Assembly: GCA_030041985.1 (NCBI GenBank)
Contig: JASIAM010000069.1
Location: forward strand, 1-54,842
Direction: 5' to 3'
Length of the DNA: 54,842 nt
From: Bryobacteraceae bacterium
GTDB lineage: Bacteria > Acidobacteriota > Terriglobia > Bryobacterales > Bryobacteraceae
Within the stretch, counting starts at the first letter, position 1; every line of letters starts with the position of its first letter. The notes below the pieces were generated by a model that worked only from the letters and a program-made list of their open reading frames with translations, was not told the DNA's origin and ran no database searches. This document shows, in pieces, positions 9,026-17,767 of the stretch. The translations under genes and the position numbers were made by a program.

Positions 9026-9778
9026 TCACACCGATCGCACGGGACGGGTGGTAGCGGCTGCGAGCGACCCGTACTTTCGCGTAAGGCCGTTCCAGCGCAC
9101 CTGGAACAAATCTCCGAACGCGCCCAGGCCGCGCCAGAGACTGACTTTCGTCCCGGCCACATCGCTCCAGCGCACCGGGATTTCGACACATTGGAAGCCC
9201 AAGTGGTACGCGATGTAGAGCACCTCTACATCGAAGCCGAAGCCTTCCAGCCGCTGCCGGGAAAAGATCTCGCGCGCCGCGTCGGCTCGAAACAGTTTGA
9301 AGCCGCACTGGGTATCGTGGTACGGCAGGCCGGTAAGGGCCCGCATCATCAGATTGAAGAAGCGGCCGCTGAAATCGCGGAAGGCGGGCTGGCGTACAGC
9401 AATCAGAGAGCGATCGAGCGCGCGCGAGCCGATGGCCACGGCCGCTTCCTCTCGTTCGGCCGTGCTCCAGAGTTTATCGAGTTCTTCGATGGGAGCGGAA
9501 AGATCGGCGTCGGTGAGCAGCGCCCAATCGCCTTTGGCGCTCAGCATGCCATGGCGCACAGAGTAGCCTTTCCCGCGGTTGCGGCCGTTGGCGAGCACGC
9601 GCGCGCCGGCAGCTTCGGCAATCTGCGGGGTGGCATCGCGAGAGCCGTCATCCACCACAACGATCTCGCTCGCTTCCCAGATTCCGCTGGACAGATATTT
9701 CGCAATCCGGCTAAGAGTGGCTGGCAGCCGTTTCTCTTCGTTGTAGGCCGGGATGATAATGGATACAGACCGCCGCAA
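9026..9778 (-). CDS. GT2 glycosyltransferase, dolichyl-phosphate glucosyl/mannosyltransferase-like
   Basis: This 250-residue protein has the GT2 fold motifs [13 protein letters not shown] (~8-20), [12 protein letters not shown] (~40-51) and [13 protein letters not shown] (~88-100, the DxD-type metal site). It also has the family motifs GSRAL and [14 protein letters not shown] of Alg5/DPM-type enzymes, which transfer a sugar from a nucleotide donor to a polyprenyl phosphate on the cytoplasmic face. No C-terminal membrane helices are present. It reads towards the large GT fusion gene and probably precedes it in one transcript. Its 3' part is duplicated as a decayed copy at 4879-5213. The substrate cannot be told from sequence. 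Confidence 0.85.
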   Translation of the reverse strand: MRRSVSIIIPAYNEEKRLPATLSRIAKYLSSGIWEASEIVVVDDGSRDATPQIAEAAGARVLANGRNRGKGYSVRHGMLSAKGDWALLTDADLSAPIEELDKLWSTAEREEAAVAIGSRALDRSLIAVRQPAFRDFSGRFFNLMMRALTGLPYHDTQCGFKLFRADAAREIFSRQRLEGFGFDVEVLYIAYHLGFQCVEIPVRWSDVAGTKVSLWRGLGAFGDLFQVRWNGLTRKYGSLAAATTRPVRSV

Positions 9779-9786
9779 CAGACCCT

Positions 9787-9792
9787 TATAAT
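9787..9792 (+). promoter_or_regulatory. Probable -10 box for lysS
   Basis: A perfect TATAAT lies 28 bases before the TTG start of lysS and just beyond the start codon of the divergent GT2 gene, so promoter and coding region nearly touch. No convincing -35 hexamer is seen at the usual distance. Confidence 0.5.
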
Positions 9793-9819
9793 AGCTTGTT
9801 TCCGCTAAGGAGAGCTTTA

Positions 9820-11361
9820 TTGTCCCTGGAAGATGAACTGCTCAAACAGCGCCTGTGCCGGACGCGCGAAATCGAAGGACTCGGCTATTTGCCATATGGA
9901 CGGCGCTTCGATTACACGCACACCATTCCCGAAATCCTGGCGCAATTCGGCGCCAAAACCGCAGAGGAACTGGGACCGGCGGCCGGCAACGCTCCGCGCG
10001 TGCGCGTGGCGGGGCGGGTGATGACCAAGCGGCCGATGGGCAAGGCGGGCTTCGCCCATCTCCAGCAGGATGGCGAGCGGTTGCAGGTCTACGTGAAGAA
10101 GGACGCCGTGGGCGACCGCGGCTTTCAGCTTTTCCAGGCGCTCGACAACGGCGACATCGTGGGCGTGGAAGGCTACCTGTTCCGCACCAGGACCGGCGAG
10201 TTGAGCGTGCACGTAGAACAGTTAGAGTTTCTTTCGAAAATGCTGCTGTCGCTGCCGGAGAAGTGGCATGGCCTCGAGGATGTGGAAACGCGCTATCGCC
10301 AGCGCTATCTCGACCTGATTGCCAACCCCGAAGTGCGCAAGGTGTTTGTGGCGCGCGCCGGCCTGATCGGTTCGTTGCGGCGGCAACTGGAAGCGCGCGG
10401 GTTCATCGAAGTGGAAACGCCCATGATGCAGCCGCTCTACGGCGGCGCGGCGGCGAAGCCTTTCGTAACGCACCACAATACGCTCGATATTGATTTATAC
10501 CTGCGCATCGCGCCGGAGCTTTATCTGAAGCGGCTGCTGGTGGGAGGACTGGAGCGGGTTTACGAGATCAACCGCAACTTTCGCAACGAAGGCCTCTCCA
10601 AACAGCACAACCCGGAATTCACCATGCTGGAGTTTTACCAGGCCTATACGGATTATCGCGGCTTGATGGACTCTTCAGCGGAATTGCTGCGGCAGGCAGC
10701 CATCGACGTGACCGGCGGCACGGAAGTGGAGTACGAAGGGCAGCGGCTCGATTTCGCGCACATCGAGCGCTACAGCATGCGGGAAGCGATTGTGCATTTC
10801 TGGGAGGGGCCGGAGCGGCCGACGTTGGAGAATGTCGCAGACCCCGATTGGCTGCTCGAGCATTCGGCGAAGGCGAGCGCCGGTGAAGCGCTGGCGGATC
10901 TGTTCGAGCGCATGGTGGAGCATCAACTGATCCAGCCGGCGATGATTTACGATCATCCGGTGGAGACCTCGCCGCTTTCGAAGAACAAACCGGAAGATCC
11001 GGCCTTCGTGGAGCGGTTTGAGATTATTGCCGCTGGCATGGAAATCGGCAATGCCTATACGGAGCTAAACGACCCCCAGGAGCAGCGGCGGCGCTTCGAG
11101 ATGCAACTTGCCCTGCGGGAGCGGGGCGATGAAGAAGCGCACCAGATGGACGAGGACTACATTCGTGCTCTGTCGTATGGCATGCCGCCGGCCGGGGGGG
11201 AAGGCATCGGGATCGACCGGCTGACGATGATTCTTACCGGCTCCCGCACCATTCGCGATGTAATCCTGTTCCCGCTGCTGCGGCCGGAAGGACCGCTCGA
11301 TCTGGTGGAGAAACTGCGCGAGCTAGGGGCTGGGGGCCGGGAGCCAGGAGCCGGGGACTAA
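9820..11361 (+). CDS. lysS: Lysyl-tRNA synthetase, class II
   Basis: The enzyme charges tRNA-Lys with lysine in the cytosol. The N-terminal OB-fold anticodon-binding domain (~50-150) contains [20 protein letters not shown]. The class II catalytic core has motif 2 ([20 protein letters not shown], then [13 protein letters not shown]) and motif 3 ([20 protein letters not shown]). The start chosen is TTG 9820: AAGGAG lies seven bases before it, and the first residues [11 protein letters not shown] are typical; TTG 9796 is the upstream alternative. The usual end is near FPLLRPE; here ~19 further residues (…REPGAGD) come from a GC-rich repeat. The next gene starts at the base after the stop. Confidence 0.95.
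   Translation: MSLEDELLKQRLCRTREIEGLGYLPYGRRFDYTHTIPEILAQFGAKTAEELGPAAGNAPRVRVAGRVMTKRPMGKAGFAHLQQDGERLQVYVKKDAVGDRGFQLFQALDNGDIVGVEGYLFRTRTGELSVHVEQLEFLSKMLLSLPEKWHGLEDVETRYRQRYLDLIANPEVRKVFVARAGLIGSLRRQLEARGFIEVETPMMQPLYGGAAAKPFVTHHNTLDIDLYLRIAPELYLKRLLVGGLERVYEINRNFRNEGLSKQHNPEFTMLEFYQAYTDYRGLMDSSAELLRQAAIDVTGGTEVEYEGQRLDFAHIERYSMREAIVHFWEGPERPTLENVADPDWLLEHSAKASAGEALADLFERMVEHQLIQPAMIYDHPVETSPLSKNKPEDPAFVERFEIIAAGMEIGNAYTELNDPQEQRRRFEMQLALRERGDEEAHQMDEDYIRALSYGMPPAGGEGIGIDRLTMILTGSRTIRDVILFPLLRPEGPLDLVEKLRELGAGGREPGAGD
11326..11358 (+). repeat. GC-rich GGGAGCC repeat forming the lysS C-terminal tail
   Basis: The end of lysS consists of overlapping GGGGCC/GGGAGCC units. The 16 bases GGGGCCGGGAGCCAGG at 11333-11348 recur exactly at 21117-21132, in the tail of the metallo-beta-lactamase gene. 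Both tails extend the protein beyond its conserved domain. Confidence 0.6.
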
Positions 11362-12609
11362 GTGCCGGGAGTGGGCGCCAGGTTTGAACTATTTGTAGCG
11401 CGGCGCTATTTGCAGGCGCACCGCAAGGAGAAGGTGATTTCTATAATTACCGTCATCTCGATTGCGGGAGTAGCTGCCGGGGTGATGGCGCTAATCATCG
11501 GGCTTGCGGTTACGACCGGGTTTCGCAACACGCTCCAGCGCAATCTGCTGGGGGCCATGGCCAATATCAATGTCGTGGAAAAAGAGCCGATGTATGGCAT
11601 CGAGAACTATCGCGATATGGTGGCCAAGCTCCGCAAACTGCCGCACGTGACGGCGGTCGCTCCCGCGCTCGAATTCGAAGTGTACATTTATGGCGGGCCG
11701 CAACCGACCGGAGCAGCGCTGAAGGGAGTGGATATCGATGAGGAACTGACCATCAGCAGTTCGCTGGGCCGTCTGAAATCGGGATCCCTCGACCGGCTGC
11801 GCGACCCGCACGCCGATCCACCCGGCCTGTTGATCGGGGCGCGCATGGTGGAGGATACCGGGATGATCTTGAACTCGCGGGTGCGCGTGGTGTCCCCCGG
11901 AGGCAATTTAACGATTTTCGGTCCGCGATCCTCGGAGCGGCCGTTCAAGGTCTCGGGTATTTTTGAAACCGGTTTCTTCGATTTCGACGATAAGTGGACC
12001 TACACTACCATCCCCGCCGCGCAGAAGACGCTGGGGGTGGGTGACGTGGTGAATCAGATTGAACTGAACGTGGACGATTTGAGCCGGTCCTCCGAGATCG
12101 CCAAAGAAGTGGAGAAGGCGGTGGGTCCGAAATATACCACCACCACCTGGCAGGAACGCAACAAGCAGTTGCTGGGCGCGCTCAACATGGAGCGCATCGT
12201 AACCACGATAACCATCGGGCTGATCGAACTGGTAGCGGCGCTGAACATTTTCATCACGCTGGTGATGATGGTGATGGAGAAGTACCGCGATATCGCTGTG
12301 CTGATGTCGATGGGAGCGCGGCGTAGCCAGATACGGCGCATCTTCATTACGCAGGGAGTGTTGATCGGCGTGGTGGGCAGCGGGATTGGCCTGGTAGTGG
12401 GCTATACGCTGAGTTATTTTGCGAACCGGTACCGCTGGATCACGCTGCCGGAGGCGATTTACTCGATGAGCTTCGTGCCCTTCGAGCCACGCTGGGTGGA
12501 TGCCGTCTGGGTGCCCGCGGCGGCGATCCTGGTGAGCTTTTTGGCGACGTTGTATCCCGCGCGCAAAGCCACCATGATCGCGCCCGCGGAGGTGCTGCGA
12601 TACGAGTAA
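11362..12609 (+). CDS. LolC/LolE-family ABC transporter permease (FtsX type)
   Basis: The 415-residue membrane protein has the LolC/E layout. A cytoplasmic start (ARFELFVARRYLQAHRKEK) leads into TM1 (ISIITVISIAGVAAGVMALI). A large periplasmic domain (~50-270) follows. Three C-terminal helices form the FtsX domain (~275-410: NIFITLVMMVMEKYRDIAVL, then MGARRSQIRRIFITQG). LolCDE releases lipoproteins from the inner membrane for transfer to LolA. No LolD ATPase gene follows here, and only one permease gene is present, so the partner lies elsewhere. GTG 11362 follows the lysS stop directly; GTG 11371 is an alternative. Co-transcription with lysS is likely, as seen in other bacteria. Confidence 0.85.
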   Translation: MPGVGARFELFVARRYLQAHRKEKVISIITVISIAGVAAGVMALIIGLAVTTGFRNTLQRNLLGAMANINVVEKEPMYGIENYRDMVAKLRKLPHVTAVAPALEFEVYIYGGPQPTGAALKGVDIDEELTISSSLGRLKSGSLDRLRDPHADPPGLLIGARMVEDTGMILNSRVRVVSPGGNLTIFGPRSSERPFKVSGIFETGFFDFDDKWTYTTIPAAQKTLGVGDVVNQIELNVDDLSRSSEIAKEVEKAVGPKYTTTTWQERNKQLLGALNMERIVTTITIGLIELVAALNIFITLVMMVMEKYRDIAVLMSMGARRSQIRRIFITQGVLIGVVGSGIGLVVGYTLSYFANRYRWITLPEAIYSMSFVPFEPRWVDAVWVPAAAILVSFLATLYPARKATMIAPAEVLRYE

Positions 12610-12613
12610 GAGT

Positions 12614-12740
12614 GGCTTCACCGCAGAGGCGCAGAGACGCTGAGTAACACAATTTCAAAGCCAAAACCTGAGGTCGCTGAGGTGGTAGAGGACGCAGAGA
12701 CAAATTTAGATTTATTTGCTCTGCGCCTCTCCGGTGAGCC
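12614..12740. repeat. 127-bp intergenic element with inverted-repeat ends
   Basis: The left end GGCTTCACCGCAGAGGCGCAG (12614-12634) is an imperfect inverted copy of the right end at 12721-12740 (reverse complement GGCTCACCGGAGAGGCGCAG). The interior carries further 'GAGGACGCAGAG' motifs. It fills the gap between two convergent genes. A related 'CACGGAG…CTCTGTG' element lies at 34430-34505. It resembles small non-autonomous repeats or bidirectional transcription ends; no coding capacity is seen. Confidence 0.6.
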
Positions 12741-14513
12741 TTACTGCGATAGCGTGAAGTTCACATCAATCTGCGTTTCCACTTCCACGGGCTGCCCATT
12801 GAGCAGGGTGGGCTGGTAGACCCACTGTCTAACCGCATCTACTGCGGCCGGGACCAGCAGGGGATGGCCGCTGATTACGGTCAAACTCTCTATCGTGCCG
12901 TCTTTGGCGATGATGGCGTGGAGTTCCACCTTGCCTTGAATGTGCGCCTGCTTGGCCTCAGCCGGATACGATGGTCTCGGTTGAGAGATCAGCTTTGCGC
13001 TTTGGACGGTGCCGCCCAGGCGAATGCGGCCCGGTCCCGCGGACGGCGCTGCATCCGGAGTGGAGATCATCAGAATGCCTTCTCCGGCGGCGTTTCGGCC
13101 CATAACAACCGTCAAGTGGGAATCGAACTGCTTTGCTGCTGCGGTAATTTGCGCCATTTGGGCAGCACTGACCGTGTCTCCTTCGTGAACCGGCAGCCGC
13201 GCAAGTAAATCGGAGCGTGCCTGATCGGAGAGGCCCGCGATGTTGATACTGCGAACTGTGATGGGAGCCTGCGCGATGGCGGCGGCTATTGGGGATGGCT
13301 TGGCAGGCGCCTGCGCGTAGCCTGGCGCGAACGTGATACTGATCTGCCGGGTCGGCCCGCTGTTATCGGCCACGAAATGCCAGTTCAATACCGAAGAGAG
13401 CGCGGCCCTGCGCAGTTCCTCAGGTCCGGCTAAAACCTGGGCGTCCGTCACATTGCCCTTGGCATCGAGTTCGGCCTGCACCAGTACAGTGCCCTCGACG
13501 CCTTGTTCGCGCGCTGCTTCCGGGTAGACCACGGCGGTGCGGTGAAGCAAGGCGGCGCCGCCGATATCCACCTGCACGCCGGGCGAATCGGCTACGGCTT
13601 CGGGGGCGGCCGAAAGCGGGAAAGTTGCCGAGACCGTCCAGCAGGCGGCCACCAGGACACAAATCGCCGCGGCCAGGGAAGAAACCAAGCGCGTTTTGGA
13701 CATGCGAACCTCCTTCAATATCGAAACCACTCTTCTTTTCAAGTGCTGCCTGCGCAAGAATAGAGGCGCGGGGGCGAGGTCAAGCTGCGCGCCAGCGCTG
13801 GCGATGGCCAGCAGCGCATCCACATATTCCTCGCGCGTGCGGGTAGCGGCCACCACCTGGCGGTCCACTTCCTGTTCGCGCGCCAGCCCGATTTCGCCCA
13901 GCATCCACCAGACACCGGGATGAAACCAGAACACCGCGCGCACCAGTTCCTCGGCCAGCATATAGAGCCAATCGCGGCGGCGCACGTGGAGTAGTTCGTG
14001 GCACAGGATGGCCTCCTGCACCACCGGCGGGAATTCGGGGAAGCGCGAGGGCAAAAGCACGATCGGGCGCAGGGCGCCGAAAGTGACTGGGCTGGTGACG
14101 TCATCCGAGAGCAGTAACGCCGCGCGGCATCTCCCTTCACCCCGCCAACCGAAGGGGTGGGAATGGCGGCGATAACGGCCGAGCCTCCAAAAACCGGCGG
14201 CCAGCCAAACCACACGCACGGCGGCGCCCGCTGCCAACAGGAACAACAAAATTTCAGGCGGGGAAGGGAGATGATGCGCGGCAGGTTCGATGTGGGTCGC
14301 CAGTAAGACCGAGGAGACCGAGACATCGCCCACAATAGGCTGCGGCTGCCAGGAGCGGACCAGAGGGAGCAGGAGCGAGGCCACGAGCGCGGCACGCCAA
14401 TAAAACAGCCGCGCGGCCGGCGCCCGCAAACGCAGCAGACCGGCGGAGAGCGCGGCCACGGCGACTACCAGCGCGATTTGCACGCTCCAGACGAACACAT
14501 TATGAAAAGTCAT
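12741..14513 (-). CDS. BlaR1-like M56 membrane metalloprotease with two TonB_C domains
   Basis: The 590-residue protein has several N-terminal TM helices (residues ~5-110). Its M56 protease motif is HELLH at 172-176 with the third zinc ligand in EQEVD (~213-217). Another TM segment (~275-300) leads to two TonB_C-type domains: GAALLHRTAVVYPEAAREQG (~315-395) and AKLISQPRPSYPAEAKQAHI (~505-590). In the BlaR1/MecR1 family the protease senses an envelope signal and inactivates BlaI. No penicillin-binding sensor is present; the TonB_C modules take its place. The gene overlaps the blaI-like stop by four bases (ATGA). The sensed signal is unknown. Confidence 0.85.
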   Translation of the reverse strand: MTFHNVFVWSVQIALVVAVAALSAGLLRLRAPAARLFYWRAALVASLLLPLVRSWQPQPIVGDVSVSSVLLATHIEPAAHHLPSPPEILLFLLAAGAAVRVVWLAAGFWRLGRYRRHSHPFGWRGEGRCRAALLLSDDVTSPVTFGALRPIVLLPSRFPEFPPVVQEAILCHELLHVRRRDWLYMLAEELVRAVFWFHPGVWWMLGEIGLAREQEVDRQVVAATRTREEYVDALLAIASAGAQLDLAPAPLFLRRQHLKRRVVSILKEVRMSKTRLVSSLAAAICVLVAACWTVSATFPLSAAPEAVADSPGVQVDIGGAALLHRTAVVYPEAAREQGVEGTVLVQAELDAKGNVTDAQVLAGPEELRRAALSSVLNWHFVADNSGPTRQISITFAPGYAQAPAKPSPIAAAIAQAPITVRSINIAGLSDQARSDLLARLPVHEGDTVSAAQMAQITAAAKQFDSHLTVVMGRNAAGEGILMISTPDAAPSAGPGRIRLGGTVQSAKLISQPRPSYPAEAKQAHIQGKVELHAIIAKDGTIESLTVISGHPLLVPAAVDAVRQWVYQPTLLNGQPVEVETQIDVNFTLSQ

Positions 14514-14890
14514 GAGCGGCCTTCCTTCTTGCGCAAGCGGGCAATCTCTTCCAGATCCTTGGGGGAAAGGTGATGCTCCTCGACCAGATGTACGAGCAGC
14601 GGCTCCGCCGAACCATTGAAGACGCGGTTGATGAAGTCCCGTACCATGACGCCGATTACCTGGCGCTTGGGTTGCGCGGGCCGGTAGAGATACGCGCGGT
14701 CCTCCTGCGATTTTCGGAGAAACCCCTTTTGCTCCAGGATTTTCATCATGGTCATGACGGTGGTGTAAGCGACTTTGCGCCGTTTGAGGAGCACTTCGTA
14801 GACATCGCGGACGGTGGCCTGCTCGCGCTCCCAGACCACTTTCATAATTTCCAGTTCCTGCCCGGTGAGGGTCTTGCTGCGGGGACGCAT
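14510..14890 (-). CDS. BlaI/MecI/CopY-family transcriptional repressor
   Basis: This 126-residue winged-helix repressor contains LTGQELEIMKVVWEREQATV, then TTVMTMMKILEQKGFLRKSQ and AYLYRPAQPK, the pattern of Penicillinase_R proteins. The C-terminal half (GVMVRDFINRVFNGSAEPLL) would form the dimer and carry the cleavage region used by M56 partners. It is translationally coupled to the M56 gene. Such repressors bind dyads of the TACTA/TAGTA type, and one lies directly before its start codon, so self-repression is likely. Targets other than its own operon cannot be seen here. Confidence 0.9.
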   Translation of the reverse strand: MRPRSKTLTGQELEIMKVVWEREQATVRDVYEVLLKRRKVAYTTVMTMMKILEQKGFLRKSQEDRAYLYRPAQPKRQVIGVMVRDFINRVFNGSAEPLLVHLVEEHHLSPKDLEEIARLRKKEGRS

Positions 14891-14909
14891 ACTAACTTAT
14901 TAGTACTAA
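14891..14909. promoter_or_regulatory. Probable BlaI-type operator
   Basis: One base before the repressor's start codon lie ACTAA (14891-14895) and TTAGT (14900-14904) as an inverted pair. They overlap a perfect palindrome TTAGTACTAA at 14900-14909. This agrees with the TACTA/TAGTA half-sites known for BlaI/MecI/CopY repressors, and the position would block transcription or translation of the operon. Confidence 0.6.
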
Positions 14910-15105
14910 CCGGACGCGATGTCAAGGGGGAAATTGCGGCGGGCGGCCATAGTACCCGCGCATCGCCTAGGGCGCCCCCATCCGCTGTATTAGCGATTAC
15001 ACTGGGAGGTAGCCTCTCGGTAGAGGAAGACAAGCCAGGGTTTTCCGTCTCGCCCCGTTAGCGCGTCCAGCAGTGAAGCAAAAAACGAGTTTGTGAGGGA
15101 GTCTA

Positions 15106-17766
15106 ATGAGCCAGCCGCAAACTGCGCGCGATGCCAGTCACGTATTGACATTAGAAGAGATCGCCACACTCGCCAAGGACAACAGCAAGCCTGCCGAAAC
15201 CTTAATGAATGTGGTGGCGCTGATCGCTAAACGCTTTCAGACCGACGTCTGTTCGGCGTATTTGCTGGAGCCCGATCGAGCCAACCTGGTGCTGGCGGCG
15301 ACTTTGGGGCTGCGGCCGAAATGTATCGGCACGCTGCGTATGGCGCTGACGGAAGGGCTGGCGGGTCTGGTGGCCGAACAGGTGCGGCCGGTGGCCGTAG
15401 AGCGCGCACAGACACACCCTCGCTTCAAATACTTCAGCGAAGCGGGGGAGGAAGCGTATCAATCGTTTCTGGGAGTGCCGCTGATCGATCGCGGCGTTTT
15501 GCAGGGCGTTCTGGTGGTGCAGACGAGGGAGGCGCGGGTCTTTCGCGAAGATGACGTGCGCATGCTGGTGGACGCTGCAAACGAGGTAGCGCCGGTGGTA
15601 AGCGAAGCTCGCACACTGGACCGGTTTATCGCGCCCGCGCAGGAGCGCCTGTGGTCTCTGGCGCGCAATCTGTGGTGGAGCTGGGACCCGGATACGACTA
15701 GTCTGTTTCGCGATCTCGATCCGGTGCGGTGGCGCCAATTCAACCACAACCCGATTTCGCTGTTGAGTGAGCTTCCGCTGGCGGTGCTGGAGCGGCGCGC
15801 GGGGGAATTGGTGCTTCATGGCCGCATCAACTATGCGTATCGGCGCTTACAGGAATACCTGCAGGCCGATCGCACCTGGGGCGCAACTCATGCGGGTTTT
15901 CTGCGGCCGCGTCCCGTGGCTTATTTTTCGGCGGAATTTGGCATACACGAATCAGTCCCTGTTTATTCCGGGGGGCTGGGCGTGCTGGCGGGCGATCACA
16001 TCAAAAGCGCTTCGGACCTGGATATTCCGCTGGTGGGGATCGGCTTGTTCTATGGGCAAGGCTATTTCCGGCAGCATCTGGACCGCAACGGCTGGCAACA
16101 GGAAGCCTATCTGCCGACGGACATCAATCAACTGCCCATGGAACCGGCGATCGGGACGAAAGGGGAGCCGGTTACGGTCCAGATCGAAACCCGCAGCGGC
16201 GCGATCAGGGCCAGGGTATGGCGCATGAAAGTGGGACGCCGCGACCTGCTGCTGCTCGACTCCAATGTGGAAGGCAATGCGCCGGAAGACCGGGAACTGA
16301 CGTCGCGCTTGTATGGGGGCGATGGACGCGTGCGTATCCGCCAGGAGCTGCTGCTGGGCGTGGGCGGATTCCGCGCATTGAAGGCGATGGGGATCACGCC
16401 CGGCGTGCTGCATTTGAACGAGGGGCACAGCGGATTTGCCTTGCTCGAAGCGATCCACAACCGGATGACGGAAGAAGGGATCAGCTTCGAGCAGGCTTTG
16501 CCGCGAGTGGCGCGGGAGGTCGTGTTTACCACGCACACGCCGGTGCCCGCGGGACACGACCGCTTCCACGCAGGCCTGATGGAGGAGCACCTGGGACCGT
16601 TGCGCGAGCAATTGCATCTCTCGCATGACGCGCTGATGTCACTAGGACGGGAGAACCCGGGCAACAGCCAGGAGGAGTTCTGCATGACCGTACTGGGGCT
16701 GCGCGTTTCGCGCCGCGCTAACGCCGTTTCCGCGCTGCATGGCGAAGTATCGCGGGCCATGTGGACGGGATTGTATCCGGGCCGCCCGGAAGACGCGATT
16801 CCCATCGGCCACATCACCAACGGCGTGCACGCGCCTACGTGGCTCGCGCCGCAGATGTTCCGCCTGTACGGCCGCCACCTGGGACCGGGATGGCACGAGC
16901 GCGCCGGCGATGCGCGCACCTGGGAGGGCATCGAGAACGTAGAAGACGGCGAACTGTGGGAGACCCATCTCAGTTTGAAATCGCGGCTGCTGGAATTCGT
17001 GCGCCGCCGGGCGGCGGAACAGGCCACGCGGCGCGGAGAACCGCCAGAGGTGGCGCAGAAGCTCAGCCGCGCGCTGAGTCCGGATGCCCTGACCATCGGA
17101 TTTGCGCGGCGGTTTGCTACCTATAAACGGGCGGACCTGATTTTGTTCGATGTGGAAAAACTGGCGCAGATGGTGAACGATCCCAAACGGCCCGTGCAAT
17201 TCGTTTTTGCCGGCAAGGCGCACCCGCGCGACGAGCCGGGAAAGCGCGTGTTGCAGCAGATTGCCGGACTGGCGCGCGACCGCCAGTTTGCCGACAAGTT
17301 TGTTTTCGTGGAAGATTACGACATCAACGTCGGGCGCTTTTTTGTGCAGGGTGTGGACGTGTGGCTCAATAATCCGCGGCGGCCTCTCGAAGCCTCCGGC
17401 ACCAGCGGTCAGAAGGTCGTGCTGAATGGGGGGCTGAATCTGTCTGTCCTCGACGGCTGGTGGGCCGAAGCTTACGACGGGCTGAACGGTTTCGCCATCG
17501 GAAGCGGCCGGACCCACTCCAACATAGATCTGCATGACCGGCGCGACGGCGACGACTTGTACCGGGTGCTGCGGGAAGAAGTGATTCCGTTATATTACCA
17601 GCGGGATCGCGATGGTCTGCCGCGCGGATGGATCAAGCGCATGAAGCGGACCATACGGACGCTGGGCTGGCGGTTTAATGCCGACCGCATGGTGATGGAT
17701 TACACGCTGAAGTGCTACATTCCGGCTGCGGGTGGGACGTCGAGCGACATGTCGCGAACGAGCTGA
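15106..17766 (+). CDS. glgP: GAF-domain fused alpha-glucan (glycogen) phosphorylase
   Basis: The product has 886 residues. Residues ~15-175 form a GAF sensor domain (ETLMNVVALIAKRFQTDVCS, then VPLIDRGVLQGVLVVQTREA). Residues ~185-300 match the N-terminal domain typical of this phosphorylase subfamily (WSLARNLWWSWDPDTTSLFRDLD). The catalytic GT35 part contains AYFSAEFGIHESVPVYSGGL, FTTHTPVPAGHDRF and the pyridoxal-phosphate site EASGTSGQKVVLNGGLNL (Lys near 769). It should release glucose 1-phosphate from glycogen or maltodextrin. The GAF domain suggests allosteric control by a small ligand (inference). ATG 15106 is preceded by GAGGGAG. It converges with guaD, with one base between the stops. 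Confidence 0.9.
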   Translation: MSQPQTARDASHVLTLEEIATLAKDNSKPAETLMNVVALIAKRFQTDVCSAYLLEPDRANLVLAATLGLRPKCIGTLRMALTEGLAGLVAEQVRPVAVERAQTHPRFKYFSEAGEEAYQSFLGVPLIDRGVLQGVLVVQTREARVFREDDVRMLVDAANEVAPVVSEARTLDRFIAPAQERLWSLARNLWWSWDPDTTSLFRDLDPVRWRQFNHNPISLLSELPLAVLERRAGELVLHGRINYAYRRLQEYLQADRTWGATHAGFLRPRPVAYFSAEFGIHESVPVYSGGLGVLAGDHIKSASDLDIPLVGIGLFYGQGYFRQHLDRNGWQQEAYLPTDINQLPMEPAIGTKGEPVTVQIETRSGAIRARVWRMKVGRRDLLLLDSNVEGNAPEDRELTSRLYGGDGRVRIRQELLLGVGGFRALKAMGITPGVLHLNEGHSGFALLEAIHNRMTEEGISFEQALPRVAREVVFTTHTPVPAGHDRFHAGLMEEHLGPLREQLHLSHDALMSLGRENPGNSQEEFCMTVLGLRVSRRANAVSALHGEVSRAMWTGLYPGRPEDAIPIGHITNGVHAPTWLAPQMFRLYGRHLGPGWHERAGDARTWEGIENVEDGELWETHLSLKSRLLEFVRRRAAEQATRRGEPPEVAQKLSRALSPDALTIGFARRFATYKRADLILFDVEKLAQMVNDPKRPVQFVFAGKAHPRDEPGKRVLQQIAGLARDRQFADKFVFVEDYDINVGRFFVQGVDVWLNNPRRPLEASGTSGQKVVLNGGLNLSVLDGWWAEAYDGLNGFAIGSGRTHSNIDLHDRRDGDDLYRVLREEVIPLYYQRDRDGLPRGWIKRMKRTIRTLGWRFNADRMVMDYTLKCYIPAAGGTSSDMSRTS

Positions 17767-17767
17767 T

